A stretch of 64,000 bases of DNA from Cellulomonas gelida. GTDB lineage: Bacteria; Actinomycetota; Actinomycetes; Actinomycetales; Cellulomonadaceae. The stretch's first letter is position 1. Each line of letters opens with the position of its first letter. The position numbers and the translations under genes were made by a program. The notes below the pieces were generated by a model. It ran no database searches, had not been told where the DNA came from, and worked only from the letters and a program-made list of their open reading frames with translations. The DNA lies in contig NZ_BJLQ01000002.1 in the NCBI RefSeq assembly GCF_006538725.1, positions 1 through 64,000 on the forward strand, in the 5' to 3' direction. This document shows positions 16,532 through 24,185 of the stretch, in pieces.

Positions 16532-17032
16532 GTGAACGTGCAGATCTCCCTGGCAACTGAAGACGACTGGGCACGCGTGCGCGACATCCGTCTGCGCGCA
16601 CTCCGCGAGGATGCCTTCGCCTTCGGGTCGTCACTCGAGCGCGAGGAGCGCTTCAAGGAGAAGCACTGGCGCATGCGCGTGCGCACCGTGCCGACCTGGC
16701 TCGCGGCCGCGGACGACGGCGAGGTGCTCGGCCTCGTCTCGATGCTCCAGGAGCCCGGCTCGCCCACGGACGACCGGCACGTCATCAGCCTGTGGGTCGC
16801 CCCCGAGGCGCGGCGACGCGGAGTCGGCTGGGCGCTGCTCGACGCGATCCGTCAGGCGGCGATCGCGGACGGTGCACGCACCGTGTCGCTGTGGCTCGTC
16901 GACGGCAACAACGCGGCGGGGGACCTGTACGTCCGCGCGGGCTTCACCCGCACCGGCGAGCGCATGAAGCTGCCGCGTGACCCCGACATCACCGAGGAGC
17001 GCTACGTCCTCAAGCTGCCGCGCCACCGCTGA
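16532..17032 (+). CDS. GNAT-family N-acetyltransferase
   Basis: A 166-residue acetyl-CoA-dependent acetyltransferase. The acetyl-CoA loop is VAPEARRRGVGWALLDAI near the middle, followed by SLWLVDGNNAAGDLYVRAGF, the usual motif B. The acceptor is unknown. The GTG at 16532 is chosen because family similarity begins just after it; GTGs at 16493 and 16538 are also possible. It is not clearly linked to its neighbours. Confidence 0.82.
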   Translation: MNVQISLATEDDWARVRDIRLRALREDAFAFGSSLEREERFKEKHWRMRVRTVPTWLAAADDGEVLGLVSMLQEPGSPTDDRHVISLWVAPEARRRGVGWALLDAIRQAAIADGARTVSLWLVDGNNAAGDLYVRAGFTRTGERMKLPRDPDITEERYVLKLPRHR

Positions 17033-17058
17033 GCGCCTCACCCTGGCAGACTGCCGCC

Positions 17059-17412
17059 ATGGAACGCGTGCAGGGGATCGGCGGGTACTTCATCCGGGCC
17101 ACCGACCCTGTCGGCCTGACCGCGTGGTATCGCGAGTGCCTCGGGCTGGACGTCGACGAGAACGGGCTGTGGCTCCCCGATGCGGGGCCGACGGTCTTCG
17201 CGGCGTTCGACCCCGAGACGGAGTACTTCGGCTCACGTGACCAGCGCACCATGCTGAACTTCCGTGTCCGCGACCTCGACGCCATGCTCGACCAGCTGCG
17301 GGACAAGGGTGCGGACGTCTCGGCGCAGATCCAGGCCATGCCCGGTGTCGGGCGGTTCGGCTGGGTCACCGACCCGGAGGGCAACCGCATCGAGCTGTGG
17401 CAGCCCGCCTGA
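17059..17412 (+). CDS. VOC/glyoxalase-like protein
   Basis: A 117-residue protein of the vicinal oxygen chelate superfamily with one beta-alpha-beta-beta-beta pair: GYFIRATDPVGLTAWYRECL and, in the second half, GRFGWVTDPEGNRIELWQP. Possible metal ligands are limited to the second half (Glu in IELWQ), so it may lack enzyme activity. The ATG has no ribosome binding site; CAGACT lies 6 nt upstream, a weak form of the leaderless box. Confidence 0.8.
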   Translation: MERVQGIGGYFIRATDPVGLTAWYRECLGLDVDENGLWLPDAGPTVFAAFDPETEYFGSRDQRTMLNFRVRDLDAMLDQLRDKGADVSAQIQAMPGVGRFGWVTDPEGNRIELWQPA

Positions 17413-17497
17413 CCGACGAGCGCGCACAGCCCTCGCGCACGCTGGTTCCGAGGTAGGGCGACTCCCGATCGACCGTAGGCCTCCCACACGTTCTGAC

Positions 17498-17511
17498 ATA
17501 ATGTACATTAT
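17498..17511. promoter_or_regulatory. ATAATGTACATTAT palindrome
   Basis: A perfect 14-bp palindrome made almost only of A and T in a region that is otherwise about three-quarters GC. It lies 11 bp beyond the stop of the XRE gene and 86 bp beyond the VOC gene, between convergent genes. It looks like a binding site for a dimeric regulator or a recombinase crossover site; no recombinase is nearby. Confidence 0.55.
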
Positions 17512-17521
17512 CGGCGTTAGC

Positions 17522-17776
17522 TCAGTGCGGGCCTGGACCCGTGTAGACGAGCAGGTCACCGGGTTGGCAGTCGAGTTCGCGGCAGATCGCCGCGAGCGTC
17601 GAGAAGCGCACCGCGCGCGCTCGGCCGTTCTTCAGCACCGAGAGGTTCGCGAGCGTGATGTCGACGCGCTTGGCGAGCTCGGTCAGCGTCAGGCCGCGCG
17701 CCTCGAGGAGCTCGTCGAGACGGACCTCGATGAGACTGGGCTCGTCCTCGGCGGCACGCTCCTCGTGGCGCTTCAT
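17522..17776 (-). CDS. XRE-family helix-turn-helix protein (YozG type)
   Basis: An 84-residue DNA-binding protein made of one Cro/C1-type domain, with LTLTELAKRVDITLANLSVL, the characteristic FSTLAAICRELDCQPGDLL and a short tail. Proteins of this type are regularly paired with a DUF2975 membrane protein, and the start overlaps the DUF2975 stop (ATGA). Autoregulation through the 32-bp dyad upstream of the pair is inferred. Confidence 0.88.
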   Translation of the reverse strand: MKRHEERAAEDEPSLIEVRLDELLEARGLTLTELAKRVDITLANLSVLKNGRARAVRFSTLAAICRELDCQPGDLLVYTGPGPH

Positions 17777-18498
17777 ACCAGGCCCTCGACATCGCGCTGC
17801 ATGCGGATCCCCAGCCGCAGCATCTCGGCGCCCGCAGCGATCGTCAGCCCGAGCACCAACGGAGTGAACGACACCGTCCAGTCCACGTCGACGTAGCCGG
17901 CGAGCCGCGGGCTCGTCAGCACGCCGATGCGGCCCCATGCCGTGGCGACCTCGGCGATCATCCCGCCGACGCCCAGCACCGCGGCGATCTGGTAAGTGCG
18001 CGTGAGGTTAGCGGCGTCGAACAGCCTTCCACGGCGGAGGTCGCGGACGATCCGGATCGCCAGGGCCAGCGCAGCGGCGACCACCACTCCGGACAGCAGC
18101 GGAGCGCCGGCCACTGCGACCATCTGTCGGAAGGTCATCGGGCTCCAGACGGAGATGTCCGTCCGGTTCGGGAGCGTCGCCTCGACGTACTCGCCGCGCT
18201 CGAACGGGCCGCCGACCATCATCCCCGGCCCGAAGGCAGGGAGGTCGTCGCCCAGGGTCTCGAAGGCGCGCTCCCACACCGCGTCCGACACGTCCGCCGT
18301 CACCGACGGCGTCGTGCCCCAGTACGGACCCTCGCCGATGCCGAGCATCGCGTCTCCCGCGAGCGGACGTGCCACGTTGGTGACCAGCACGACCGTCAGG
18401 AGCGCCCACAGCAGGCCCTCGAGCACGACGACCGAGACCCGGGCCGCCAGCGCCTGCCGCTCCCGCGCGTCCGTCGCTCCACTGCTGAGCACGCTCAT
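17773..18498 (-). CDS. DUF2975 membrane protein
   Basis: A 241-residue integral membrane protein with four hydrophobic segments at about 21-42, 124-148, 170-188 and 207-228, and a large extracytoplasmic loop between the first two. The segment RRGRLFDAANLTRTYQIA matches the DUF2975 family. These proteins may hold the paired XRE regulator inactive at the membrane, by analogy with SdpI/SdpR-like systems; this is inference. ATG at 18498 is chosen because AGGCGGGG precedes it; a TTG lies 13 codons upstream inside the operator. Confidence 0.82.
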   Translation of the reverse strand: MSVLSSGATDARERQALAARVSVVVLEGLLWALLTVVLVTNVARPLAGDAMLGIGEGPYWGTTPSVTADVSDAVWERAFETLGDDLPAFGPGMMVGGPFERGEYVEATLPNRTDISVWSPMTFRQMVAVAGAPLLSGVVVAAALALAIRIVRDLRRGRLFDAANLTRTYQIAAVLGVGGMIAEVATAWGRIGVLTSPRLAGYVDVDWTVSFTPLVLGLTIAAGAEMLRLGIRMQRDVEGLV

Positions 18499-18512
18499 CC
18501 CCCGCCTTCGAG

Positions 18513-18544
18513 TTATCGTTCTTCGATGTATCGACAAACGATAA
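18513..18544. promoter_or_regulatory. Nested 32-bp dyad operator of the XRE/DUF2975 pair
   Basis: Outer arms TTATCGTT (18513-18520) and AACGATAA (18537-18544) enclose inner arms TCGAT (18523-18527) and ATCGA (18530-18534); all share one centre, and 13 of 16 symmetric positions pair. It begins 15 bp upstream of the DUF2975 start, overlapping where the promoter should be. The AT-rich ATCG theme suits an XRE dimer or tetramer. Confidence 0.75.
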
Positions 18545-18607
18545 GGCAGGCCCTCGCGATGTCAAGCCCCAGTGGCCCGCAGCGCCGAGTGGCCGGATCG
18601 TTCCAAC

Positions 18608-18649
18608 CTCAGCCGACGCATCGAACATCCGTTCGATGCGTCGGCTGAG
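18608..18649. repeat. Perfect 19-bp inverted repeat with ATCC loop
   Basis: Arms at 18608-18626 (CTCAGCCGACGCATCGAAC) and 18631-18649 are perfect complements around 4 nt. It sits between the divergent DUF2975 and ASCH genes, so it ends no upstream gene. It is either a transcript hairpin in the ASCH leader, 63 nt before its start, or a DNA-binding site. Confidence 0.85.
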
Positions 18650-18712
18650 CGCGTCGACTCCCCGGCTTCTCGACATTTGGTCAGCCGGTGCACTCGAGGG
18701 CAGGCTGTGCCC

Positions 18713-19234
18713 GTGACTGACGAGACGGCCTCCGCGACTCTCCCGATCGTCGACCGCGAGGCGGCCGACGCGTTCTGGGCCGGGTACGCGGCCGTCTTCC
18801 CGCACGCGGCCGCCACGGGCGGCGAGTACACGGTCGAGTACTTCGGCGACTCCCCCCGGCTGGCCGACGAGCTGCTGCGTGCCGTGACGCACGGACCCAA
18901 GCGCGCCACGGCCGAGCTCGTGCAGGAGTTCGCGGCGCGCGGCGAGCCGTTGCCACGGATCGGCGGGCACTGGGTCGCGTGCGACGGGGCCGGCAGGCCG
19001 TCGGTGATCCTGCGGAGCACCGACCTGCGGATCGCCACGTTCGACCAGGTGGACGCGGAGTTCGCCCACGCCGAGGGCGAGGACGACCGCACGCTCGAGA
19101 GCTGGCGGCGCGAGCACCGGAAGTACTGGACCCGGACCTGCGCCGCGCGCGGGGCGACGTGGTCAGAGCAGGACGAGATCGTCTGCGAGCGGTTCACCGT
19201 CGTATGGCCACCCGAGCTGGCCGACCGGCCTTAG
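18713..19234 (+). CDS. ASCH-domain protein
   Basis: A 173-residue protein of the ASCH family (RNA-binding PUA-like fold). Typical elements are ADAFWAGYAAVFPHA, a strand with GPKRATAELVQEF in the position of the ASCH GxKxxT motif, and WTRTCAARG near the end. Family members are proposed to bind RNA, and some are amidohydrolases acting on modified cytidine; which applies is unclear. GTG at 18713 gives the normal length; the frame stays open upstream through the hairpin but without family resemblance. Confidence 0.8.
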   Translation: MTDETASATLPIVDREAADAFWAGYAAVFPHAAATGGEYTVEYFGDSPRLADELLRAVTHGPKRATAELVQEFAARGEPLPRIGGHWVACDGAGRPSVILRSTDLRIATFDQVDAEFAHAEGEDDRTLESWRREHRKYWTRTCAARGATWSEQDEIVCERFTVVWPPELADRP

Positions 19235-19316
19235 GCGACGTCGCCGAGCAGGACGCGCGCGCACGGCTCCCACGCGCACGGCTCGTCGACGCGCCGTGCG
19301 CGTCGAGGATGGGCGC

Positions 19317-19751
19317 GTGAGCCGCCAGAGCGAGGACGTGAACCGTCGGTTGCTGCGCGCCCGCGACGCGATGGACCGGCGGTACGCGGAACCGCTCGAC
19401 GTCGCCGCGCTCGCTCGGGTCGCGTTCATGTCGCCGTCGCACTTCTCGCGCGAGTTCCGTCGCGTGTTCGGCGAGACCCCCTACCGGTACCTGCAGCGAC
19501 GCCGTGTCGAGCGCGCGATGTTCCGGCTGCGCACGACGAGCACGAGCGTGACCGACCTCTGCCTCGAGGTCGGCTTCACGAGCCTCGGCACGTTCAGCAG
19601 GACGTTCACGGAGATCGTCGGCTGCTCCCCCACGGCCTACCGCCAGCAGGTCGCGGGGCTGCCGCAGCCGTCGTCGGGGACGTTCACGATGGCCTGGGGC
19701 CGGCCGAGCAGTTTCGGAGAAGCGCACCTGCCTCCCCCGCCCTTAGCGTGA
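19317..19751 (+). CDS. AraC-family transcriptional regulator
   Basis: A 144-residue regulator consisting only of the two helix-turn-helix AraC domain, residues about 10-110: LDVAALARVAFMSPSHFSRE and SVTDLCLEVGFTSLGTFSRT, with GCSPTAYR closing it. No effector domain is present. It is followed 49 bp later by a VOC gene, a frequent pairing in actinobacteria, and probably controls it. The GTG at 19317 has GAGG 8 nt upstream; an upstream GTG at 19296 is an alternative. Confidence 0.88.
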   Translation: MSRQSEDVNRRLLRARDAMDRRYAEPLDVAALARVAFMSPSHFSREFRRVFGETPYRYLQRRRVERAMFRLRTTSTSVTDLCLEVGFTSLGTFSRTFTEIVGCSPTAYRQQVAGLPQPSSGTFTMAWGRPSSFGEAHLPPPPLA

Positions 19752-19800
19752 CGAGTACCGGCCACCGGGCCGGACCCGCACGACGGCCAGGAGGCTCGAG

Positions 19801-20208
19801 ATGCTCGTCCGCAACAACCTCTCATCGATCTTCGTCCTCGACCAGGACGAGGCCCTGACGTTCTACGTCGACCTGCTCGGTCTTGAGGTGAGCGCCGACG
19901 TGGACTTCGGTCCGATGCGCTGGCTCACCGTCCGTGTGCCGGGAGACCGCAAGGAGATCTTGCTCGAGCGTCCCGGTCCCCCGGCGCACGACGAGGCGAC
20001 CGCGGAGCGGGTGCGCGACCTCGTGACCAAGGGCGCCGGCGGCGGCTGGCTGGCGTTCGCCACCGACGACGTGGACGGCACGTTCGACCGACTCGTCGCG
20101 GCCGGGGTGGACGTCACCCAGGAGCCGATGGACCAGCCCTACGGCCGAGACTTCGGCATCCGGGACCCCTTCGGCAACCACCTGCGCATCGGGAACGTCC
20201 GGTCCTGA
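19801..20208 (+). CDS. VOC/glyoxalase-bleomycin resistance protein
   Basis: A 135-residue vicinal oxygen chelate protein: FVLDQDEALTFYVDLLGLEV at the N-terminus and GIRDPFGNHLRIGN at the C-terminus. It is likely a small-molecule-binding or glyoxalase-like enzyme, with no way to name the substrate. The ATG follows CAGGAGG by 6 nt, one of the clearest ribosome binding sites here. It is probably under the AraC regulator just upstream. Confidence 0.86.
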   Translation: MLVRNNLSSIFVLDQDEALTFYVDLLGLEVSADVDFGPMRWLTVRVPGDRKEILLERPGPPAHDEATAERVRDLVTKGAGGGWLAFATDDVDGTFDRLVAAGVDVTQEPMDQPYGRDFGIRDPFGNHLRIGNVRS

Positions 20209-20216
20209 CGACGGGC

Positions 20217-20240
20217 GTGCGGGGCGGCCGCGGCCCGCAC
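20217..20240. terminator. Hairpin between convergent VOC and phosphotransferase genes
   Basis: GTGCGGG and CCCGCAC form a 7-bp stem around a GC-only interior that can extend it. It fills the 35-bp gap between two convergent stops and probably terminates both. Confidence 0.6.
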
Positions 20241-20243
20241 CGG

Positions 20244-21095
20244 TCAGCCGAACGCCGTGAGCGCGTCGGCGATCATGCGGTGACCTTGCGCCTCGAACGC
20301 TTCGTCGCCGACCTGGAACGCCCACGCCGCCGTGCCGACGGCCTCGCGCAACCTCACGCGCGCCCACGCCGTCGGCTCGCGCGGGTCGTCCCCGTAGCCC
20401 TCGAAGAAGGCGGGCTCCAACGCCGGGTCGTGCCGGAACTCCTGCGCGGCCAGGCGCACGAGGTCCACGACCGCCGGGCGCAGGTCGGCGCGGCCGAAGT
20501 CGATCGCGCGCACCACTGCCCCGTCGACGAGCCAGTTGCGGGGCTGCCAGTCGCCGTGCGTGGGGACGAGGCGGGCGGGCGGCGTCGGCCAGGTGCTCGC
20601 GAGCTCGCGGATCCGTCGCACGCGTGTCTCGTCGATCCGGTGCGGCGAGTCGAGCCAACGCGTGAGGCGGAGGTTCGCGCGCCGCTCGTACTCGTCGTCG
20701 AGCACCGCGTGCTGCGCGTGGAGCGCCGCGAGCAGCGTGCCGGCCTGGCGGTAGGTCGCGGGGTCACCTGCCGCGTCCGAGCCGAGGACCAGTGTGCCCG
20801 GGAGCCACCGCGTGACGAGGAGCTTCACGTCACGGTCTGCGTGCACGAGGGCGGGCGCCCGCCCCGTCGTCGTCCAGGGGCCGAGCCAGCGCTCGTGCGC
20901 GGTGATCTCCCGCGCGAGGTGGTGGTCGGCGGCGTCGCCCGCCTTGACCGCCAGGTGCTCGTCGCCGTGCTCGACCTCGAGCACCGTCGTGCCCACCAGG
21001 CCCCAGCTGTGGTCGTGCAGCACCCGGAGACCGGGAAGCCACTGCGCGAGCAGCTCGCGCTGGCGGGTGTCCAGGCGCTCCTCGGACGACGGCAT
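20244..21095 (-). CDS. Aminoglycoside phosphotransferase-like kinase
   Basis: A 283-residue protein-kinase-like phosphotransferase of the APH/choline kinase fold. The catalytic loop is THGDWQPRNWLVDG and the metal-binding loop is AIDFGRADLRP; the N-lobe carries HLAVKAGD with the ATP-binding lysine. The substrate is unknown, and resistance should not be assumed. TACGAT lies exactly 6 nt before the ATG, so the transcript is probably leaderless. Confidence 0.85.
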   Translation of the reverse strand: MPSSEERLDTRQRELLAQWLPGLRVLHDHSWGLVGTTVLEVEHGDEHLAVKAGDAADHHLAREITAHERWLGPWTTTGRAPALVHADRDVKLLVTRWLPGTLVLGSDAAGDPATYRQAGTLLAALHAQHAVLDDEYERRANLRLTRWLDSPHRIDETRVRRIRELASTWPTPPARLVPTHGDWQPRNWLVDGAVVRAIDFGRADLRPAVVDLVRLAAQEFRHDPALEPAFFEGYGDDPREPTAWARVRLREAVGTAAWAFQVGDEAFEAQGHRMIADALTAFG

Positions 21096-21176
21096 CGACC
21101 GATCGTAGGGGCGCGCGGGCACGACAAGCCGGCAATTAGGGGTGACCGCTGACCTCGGTTCTGCCAGGGTCTCGGC

Positions 21177-21626
21177 ATGGCGACCTGGGTGACGGCGGAC
21201 GAGATCTCGGCAGCACGCGACGCGTTCGAGCTCGCGATCGACGGCTGGGTGCGTCCCGTCGCGCACGGTGTCGGGCTCGTGCCGTCCGACGACGCGGCGC
21301 CGCGACCCGAGCACTTCCCGCTGGTCAACAGCACGGACCACCGGCTGCCCGGGGTCGTGGTCGCCCACGTCGTCGGGCACACGTCCGGGACGGCCGCGTA
21401 CCGCCTCAGCCGGATCCAGCTCGAGCGCGCCGTGGCCATGCTGACGCCTGCCGAGGCGTGCGACGTCTACCAGCACCCGAACCTGTGGACGTGGCGGGAC
21501 ACCTACCTGCCGTACCTGGACACCGACCCAGCGGCCACGCTCGTCGCGGTGTTCCTGGGCGACGAGGCCGAGCTCGTGCGCGACCCGGCGATCGACGCCT
21601 TCCGTGCCGCGCACGCCTCGCGCTGA
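21177..21626 (+). CDS. Conserved hypothetical protein
   Basis: A 149-residue soluble protein that I do not recognise. It has no signal peptide or membrane segment. Distinct stretches are PEHFPLVNSTDHRLPGVVVA near the middle and DVYQHPNLWTWRDTYLPYLD later; the aromatic-rich second stretch may form a binding site. CAGGGT lies 6 nt before the ATG, a weak form of the leaderless box. It is convergent with the rhamnogalacturonan lyase and divergent from the kinase. Confidence 0.65.
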   Translation: MATWVTADEISAARDAFELAIDGWVRPVAHGVGLVPSDDAAPRPEHFPLVNSTDHRLPGVVVAHVVGHTSGTAAYRLSRIQLERAVAMLTPAEACDVYQHPNLWTWRDTYLPYLDTDPAATLVAVFLGDEAELVRDPAIDAFRAAHASR

Positions 21627-21706
21627 GCCGCGACACTCCACCGGAAGCGCCGCAGTCGGCGCACGGCGCTCCCGGAAGCTCTCACCCCCTGTGTCCAGGC
21701 AGCCGG

Positions 21707-23995
21707 TCAGGGCGTGTAGACCGACGGCCACGCGGGTGCACTGAAGCCGTCGCCGAGGAAGAAGCCGGTGTGCGGCGGCTGGTTGTACGCCGTGTTCTGC
21801 CAGGCGACCGCCACGCGGTACGTCTGGTCGTGCAGCAGCGTGGGCAGGCGCACGCTCGTCGTGATCGGCGTCGCGTGGATCCGCAGGGCGGAGTCGTCGC
21901 TCGTCGGCCAGACGATCTCCTCGCGCCAGTCCCCCAGGAGGTCACCGGACAGCGACGGCGTCGCCTTGGTGCCGTTGTTCGCGTGCACGCCCGACGCCGT
22001 GAGCAGGCGCGTGTCGCCGCCCGTGCCGTACTTGTCGACCCGCGTGGCGTCGACGAGCTCGCGGACCGGGTCGCCGTCCCACCAGGCCAGGAAGTTCGTC
22101 GAGGAAGGCTTGCGCCCGATCTCCTGACCGGAGGCGTTGCGGATCTGGCCGTCGGCCGCGGACCAGGACTCGGCGCCAGGCGAACCGGCCCAGACGTCGT
22201 CGGACACACCGCGGCCGTTGTCCGTGGTCGCGTTCGTGCGCCACAGGATCTGCCCCGTGCGGGCGTCCGCCATCCACGAGTCGGGCTGTGACGTCGACTC
22301 GGTGACCTTGTAGTACTCCAGCCCGGGCCGGGAGGGGATCAGGTCGCCCAGGTGCGCCGCGTCACCGTGGCCGGTTCCGGTGTTCCACAGCACGCGACCG
22401 TCGTCGTCGATCGCCGCGGCACCGTAGACGATCTCCTGCCGTCCGTCGGCGTCGACGTCCGCGATCGCCAGCGCGTGGTTCCCCTGCCCCGCCACCGCGG
22501 CGTTGCCCTGCGACGAGCTGTTCGAGTCGAACGTCCAGCGCCGCGTCAGCGTGCCGCTGCGGTAGTCCCACGCGACGACGACCGCACGCGTGTAGTAACC
22601 GCGTGCCATGACGATCGACGGCCGCACACCGTCGAGGTACGCCGTGCCCGCGAGGAACCGGTCGACCCGGTTGCCGTAGGAGTCGCCCCAGCTCGAGACC
22701 GTACCGCGCGCGGGCACGTAGTCCGCGGTCGCGCCGATACGGCCGTCACCGCCCTCGAAGACGGTGAGGTACTCCGGGCCGGAGAGCACGTAGCCGGCGG
22801 AGTTGCGGTAGTCCGCGCTCGCGTTGCCGATCACCTGGCCGGTCCCCGACCGCGTGCCGTCGGCGGTCTTCACGGCGACCTCGGCCGCGCCGTCGCCGTC
22901 GTAGTCGTAGACCTGGAACTGGGTGTAGTGCGCGCCGGCCCGGATGTTGCGACCCAGGTCGATCCGCCACAGCCGCGTGCCGTCCAGGCGGTACCCGTCG
23001 AGGTACACGTTGCCCGTGACGCCGGACTGGGAGTTGTCCTTGGCGTTCGTCGGGTCCCACTTCAGCACGATGTCGAGGTCGCCGTCGCCGTCGAGGTCGC
23101 CGACGCTCGCGTCGTTCGCGGTGTAGTCGGAGCCGGGCCTCGAGATCGGGACGTCGAGGTAGCCGTTCGCGAACGTCAGGCTGGCGGCCGACGGCGCCTG
23201 CTCCGAGCCGCCGACGACCGCGCGGACCGTGTAGCGGGCCGAGGCCGCAGCCCCCTGGTCGAGGTAGCTCGTCGCGCCCGTGAGCGGTGTGGACGTGAGG
23301 CGAGCGCCGTCCCGGTAGAGGTGGAAGCCGACGTCGCGGGCGTCCGTCCCGAGCAGGCGCCACTGCACGAGGTTCGCGCCGCCCGAGCGGACGCTGATGA
23401 TGCCGCGGTCGAGACGTTCGGCCTGCCAGGAGCCCGGCGGCGTCGTCGTCGGGATGGATGTGGGTGTCGCGGTGGGACTGGGCGTCGGCGCGCCGGTCGG
23501 GGCCGGTGTGGTCGGCGCTGCTGTCGTCGGGCTGGTCGTCGTCGGGTTCGACGTGGGCGCGACCGCTCCGGTGCACGCCGTGCCGTTGAGCGTCAGGCTC
23601 GTCGGTACCGCGTTCGTGGACTGAGGAGAGGAACCGATGAAGCCGAACGACGCGGCGCCGTTCGTCGGTAGCGTGGCGTTCCACCCCAGGTTGGTCGCCG
23701 TCACCGTCGGGCCGGACTGGGTCACCGCGGCGTTCCAGGCCTGGCTCACGGTCTGGCCGTGCGCGAACGTCCACCTGACGGTCCAGCCGCTCACCGCGTC
23801 GCCGAGGTTCGTCACGACGACGTCGGCGCCGAACCCCCCGCCCCATTGGCTGGTGACGGCGTAGGTGGCGGTGCAGCCCGCCGCCGCGCTCGCGGACGGT
23901 GCGAGCGCCACACCCGTCAGCGCCAGGGCGCCGACGGCGCTCGCGGCTGCCACGCGTGTGCCGACGTGTGCCCGGTACGCCTTCGTCCGTCGCAT
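21707..23995 (-). CDS. Secreted CBM2 rhamnogalacturonan lyase (PL11)
   Basis: A 762-residue secreted enzyme that cleaves the rhamnogalacturonan I backbone of pectin by beta-elimination. A signal peptide covers about residues 1-37 (ASAVGALALTGVALAPSASA). A family 2 carbohydrate-binding module follows to about residue 145, with WGGGFGADVVVTNLG, a conserved SGWTVRW and GFIGSS. A Thr/Pro/Ser linker leads to the PL11 domain from about residue 195 (ERLDRGIISVRSGG) to the end, with its calcium-rich repeats such as DYDGDGAAEVAVKTADGTRS. A longer upstream frame exists, but the signal peptide fixes the ATG at 23995. The shared AATCGATTCG element lies 66 bp upstream. Confidence 0.93.
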   Translation of the reverse strand: MRRTKAYRAHVGTRVAAASAVGALALTGVALAPSASAAAGCTATYAVTSQWGGGFGADVVVTNLGDAVSGWTVRWTFAHGQTVSQAWNAAVTQSGPTVTATNLGWNATLPTNGAASFGFIGSSPQSTNAVPTSLTLNGTACTGAVAPTSNPTTTSPTTAAPTTPAPTGAPTPSPTATPTSIPTTTPPGSWQAERLDRGIISVRSGGANLVQWRLLGTDARDVGFHLYRDGARLTSTPLTGATSYLDQGAAASARYTVRAVVGGSEQAPSAASLTFANGYLDVPISRPGSDYTANDASVGDLDGDGDLDIVLKWDPTNAKDNSQSGVTGNVYLDGYRLDGTRLWRIDLGRNIRAGAHYTQFQVYDYDGDGAAEVAVKTADGTRSGTGQVIGNASADYRNSAGYVLSGPEYLTVFEGGDGRIGATADYVPARGTVSSWGDSYGNRVDRFLAGTAYLDGVRPSIVMARGYYTRAVVVAWDYRSGTLTRRWTFDSNSSSQGNAAVAGQGNHALAIADVDADGRQEIVYGAAAIDDDGRVLWNTGTGHGDAAHLGDLIPSRPGLEYYKVTESTSQPDSWMADARTGQILWRTNATTDNGRGVSDDVWAGSPGAESWSAADGQIRNASGQEIGRKPSSTNFLAWWDGDPVRELVDATRVDKYGTGGDTRLLTASGVHANNGTKATPSLSGDLLGDWREEIVWPTSDDSALRIHATPITTSVRLPTLLHDQTYRVAVAWQNTAYNQPPHTGFFLGDGFSAPAWPSVYTP

Positions 23996-24060
23996 GTCCG
24001 CCAACCTAGGAGCCGTCCGGCACACGGCGGCAGACCCGACCGCCGACGTGTGCCCCGGCA

Positions 24061-24068
24061 AATCGATT
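24061..24068. promoter_or_regulatory. AATCGATT palindrome before the rhamnogalacturonan lyase
   Basis: The 10 bases AATCGATTCG repeat the string at 1986 upstream of the cellulase, on the same strand. It lies 66 bp upstream of the lyase start, in a promoter-like position. Co-regulation of the two secreted polysaccharidases is inferred. Confidence 0.5.
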
Positions 24069-24185
24069 CGGCCCAGGCGGCCCGCGGGGCAGCGAGCCGA
24101 CCCCAGCCCCGACTGCCGACCGGACGTCCACCGAGCGGCCGCGCTGCGTGCGCTCGCACCGACGCGCCCTGGCAACGTGCCGCCC

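Noticed and set aside
17413..18712. Mobile element or genomic island
   Set aside because: AT-rich palindromes are present, but no transposase, integrase or direct repeats were found; GC content of the genes equals the rest.
20244..21095. Antibiotic resistance gene
   Set aside because: The kinase fold is that of aminoglycoside phosphotransferases, but housekeeping kinases share it, and no resistance context is seen.
22352..23671. Plus-strand frame over the rhamnogalacturonan lyase
   Set aside because: The minus strand encodes a signal peptide, CBM2 and PL11 domain; the plus frame has no recognisable domain.
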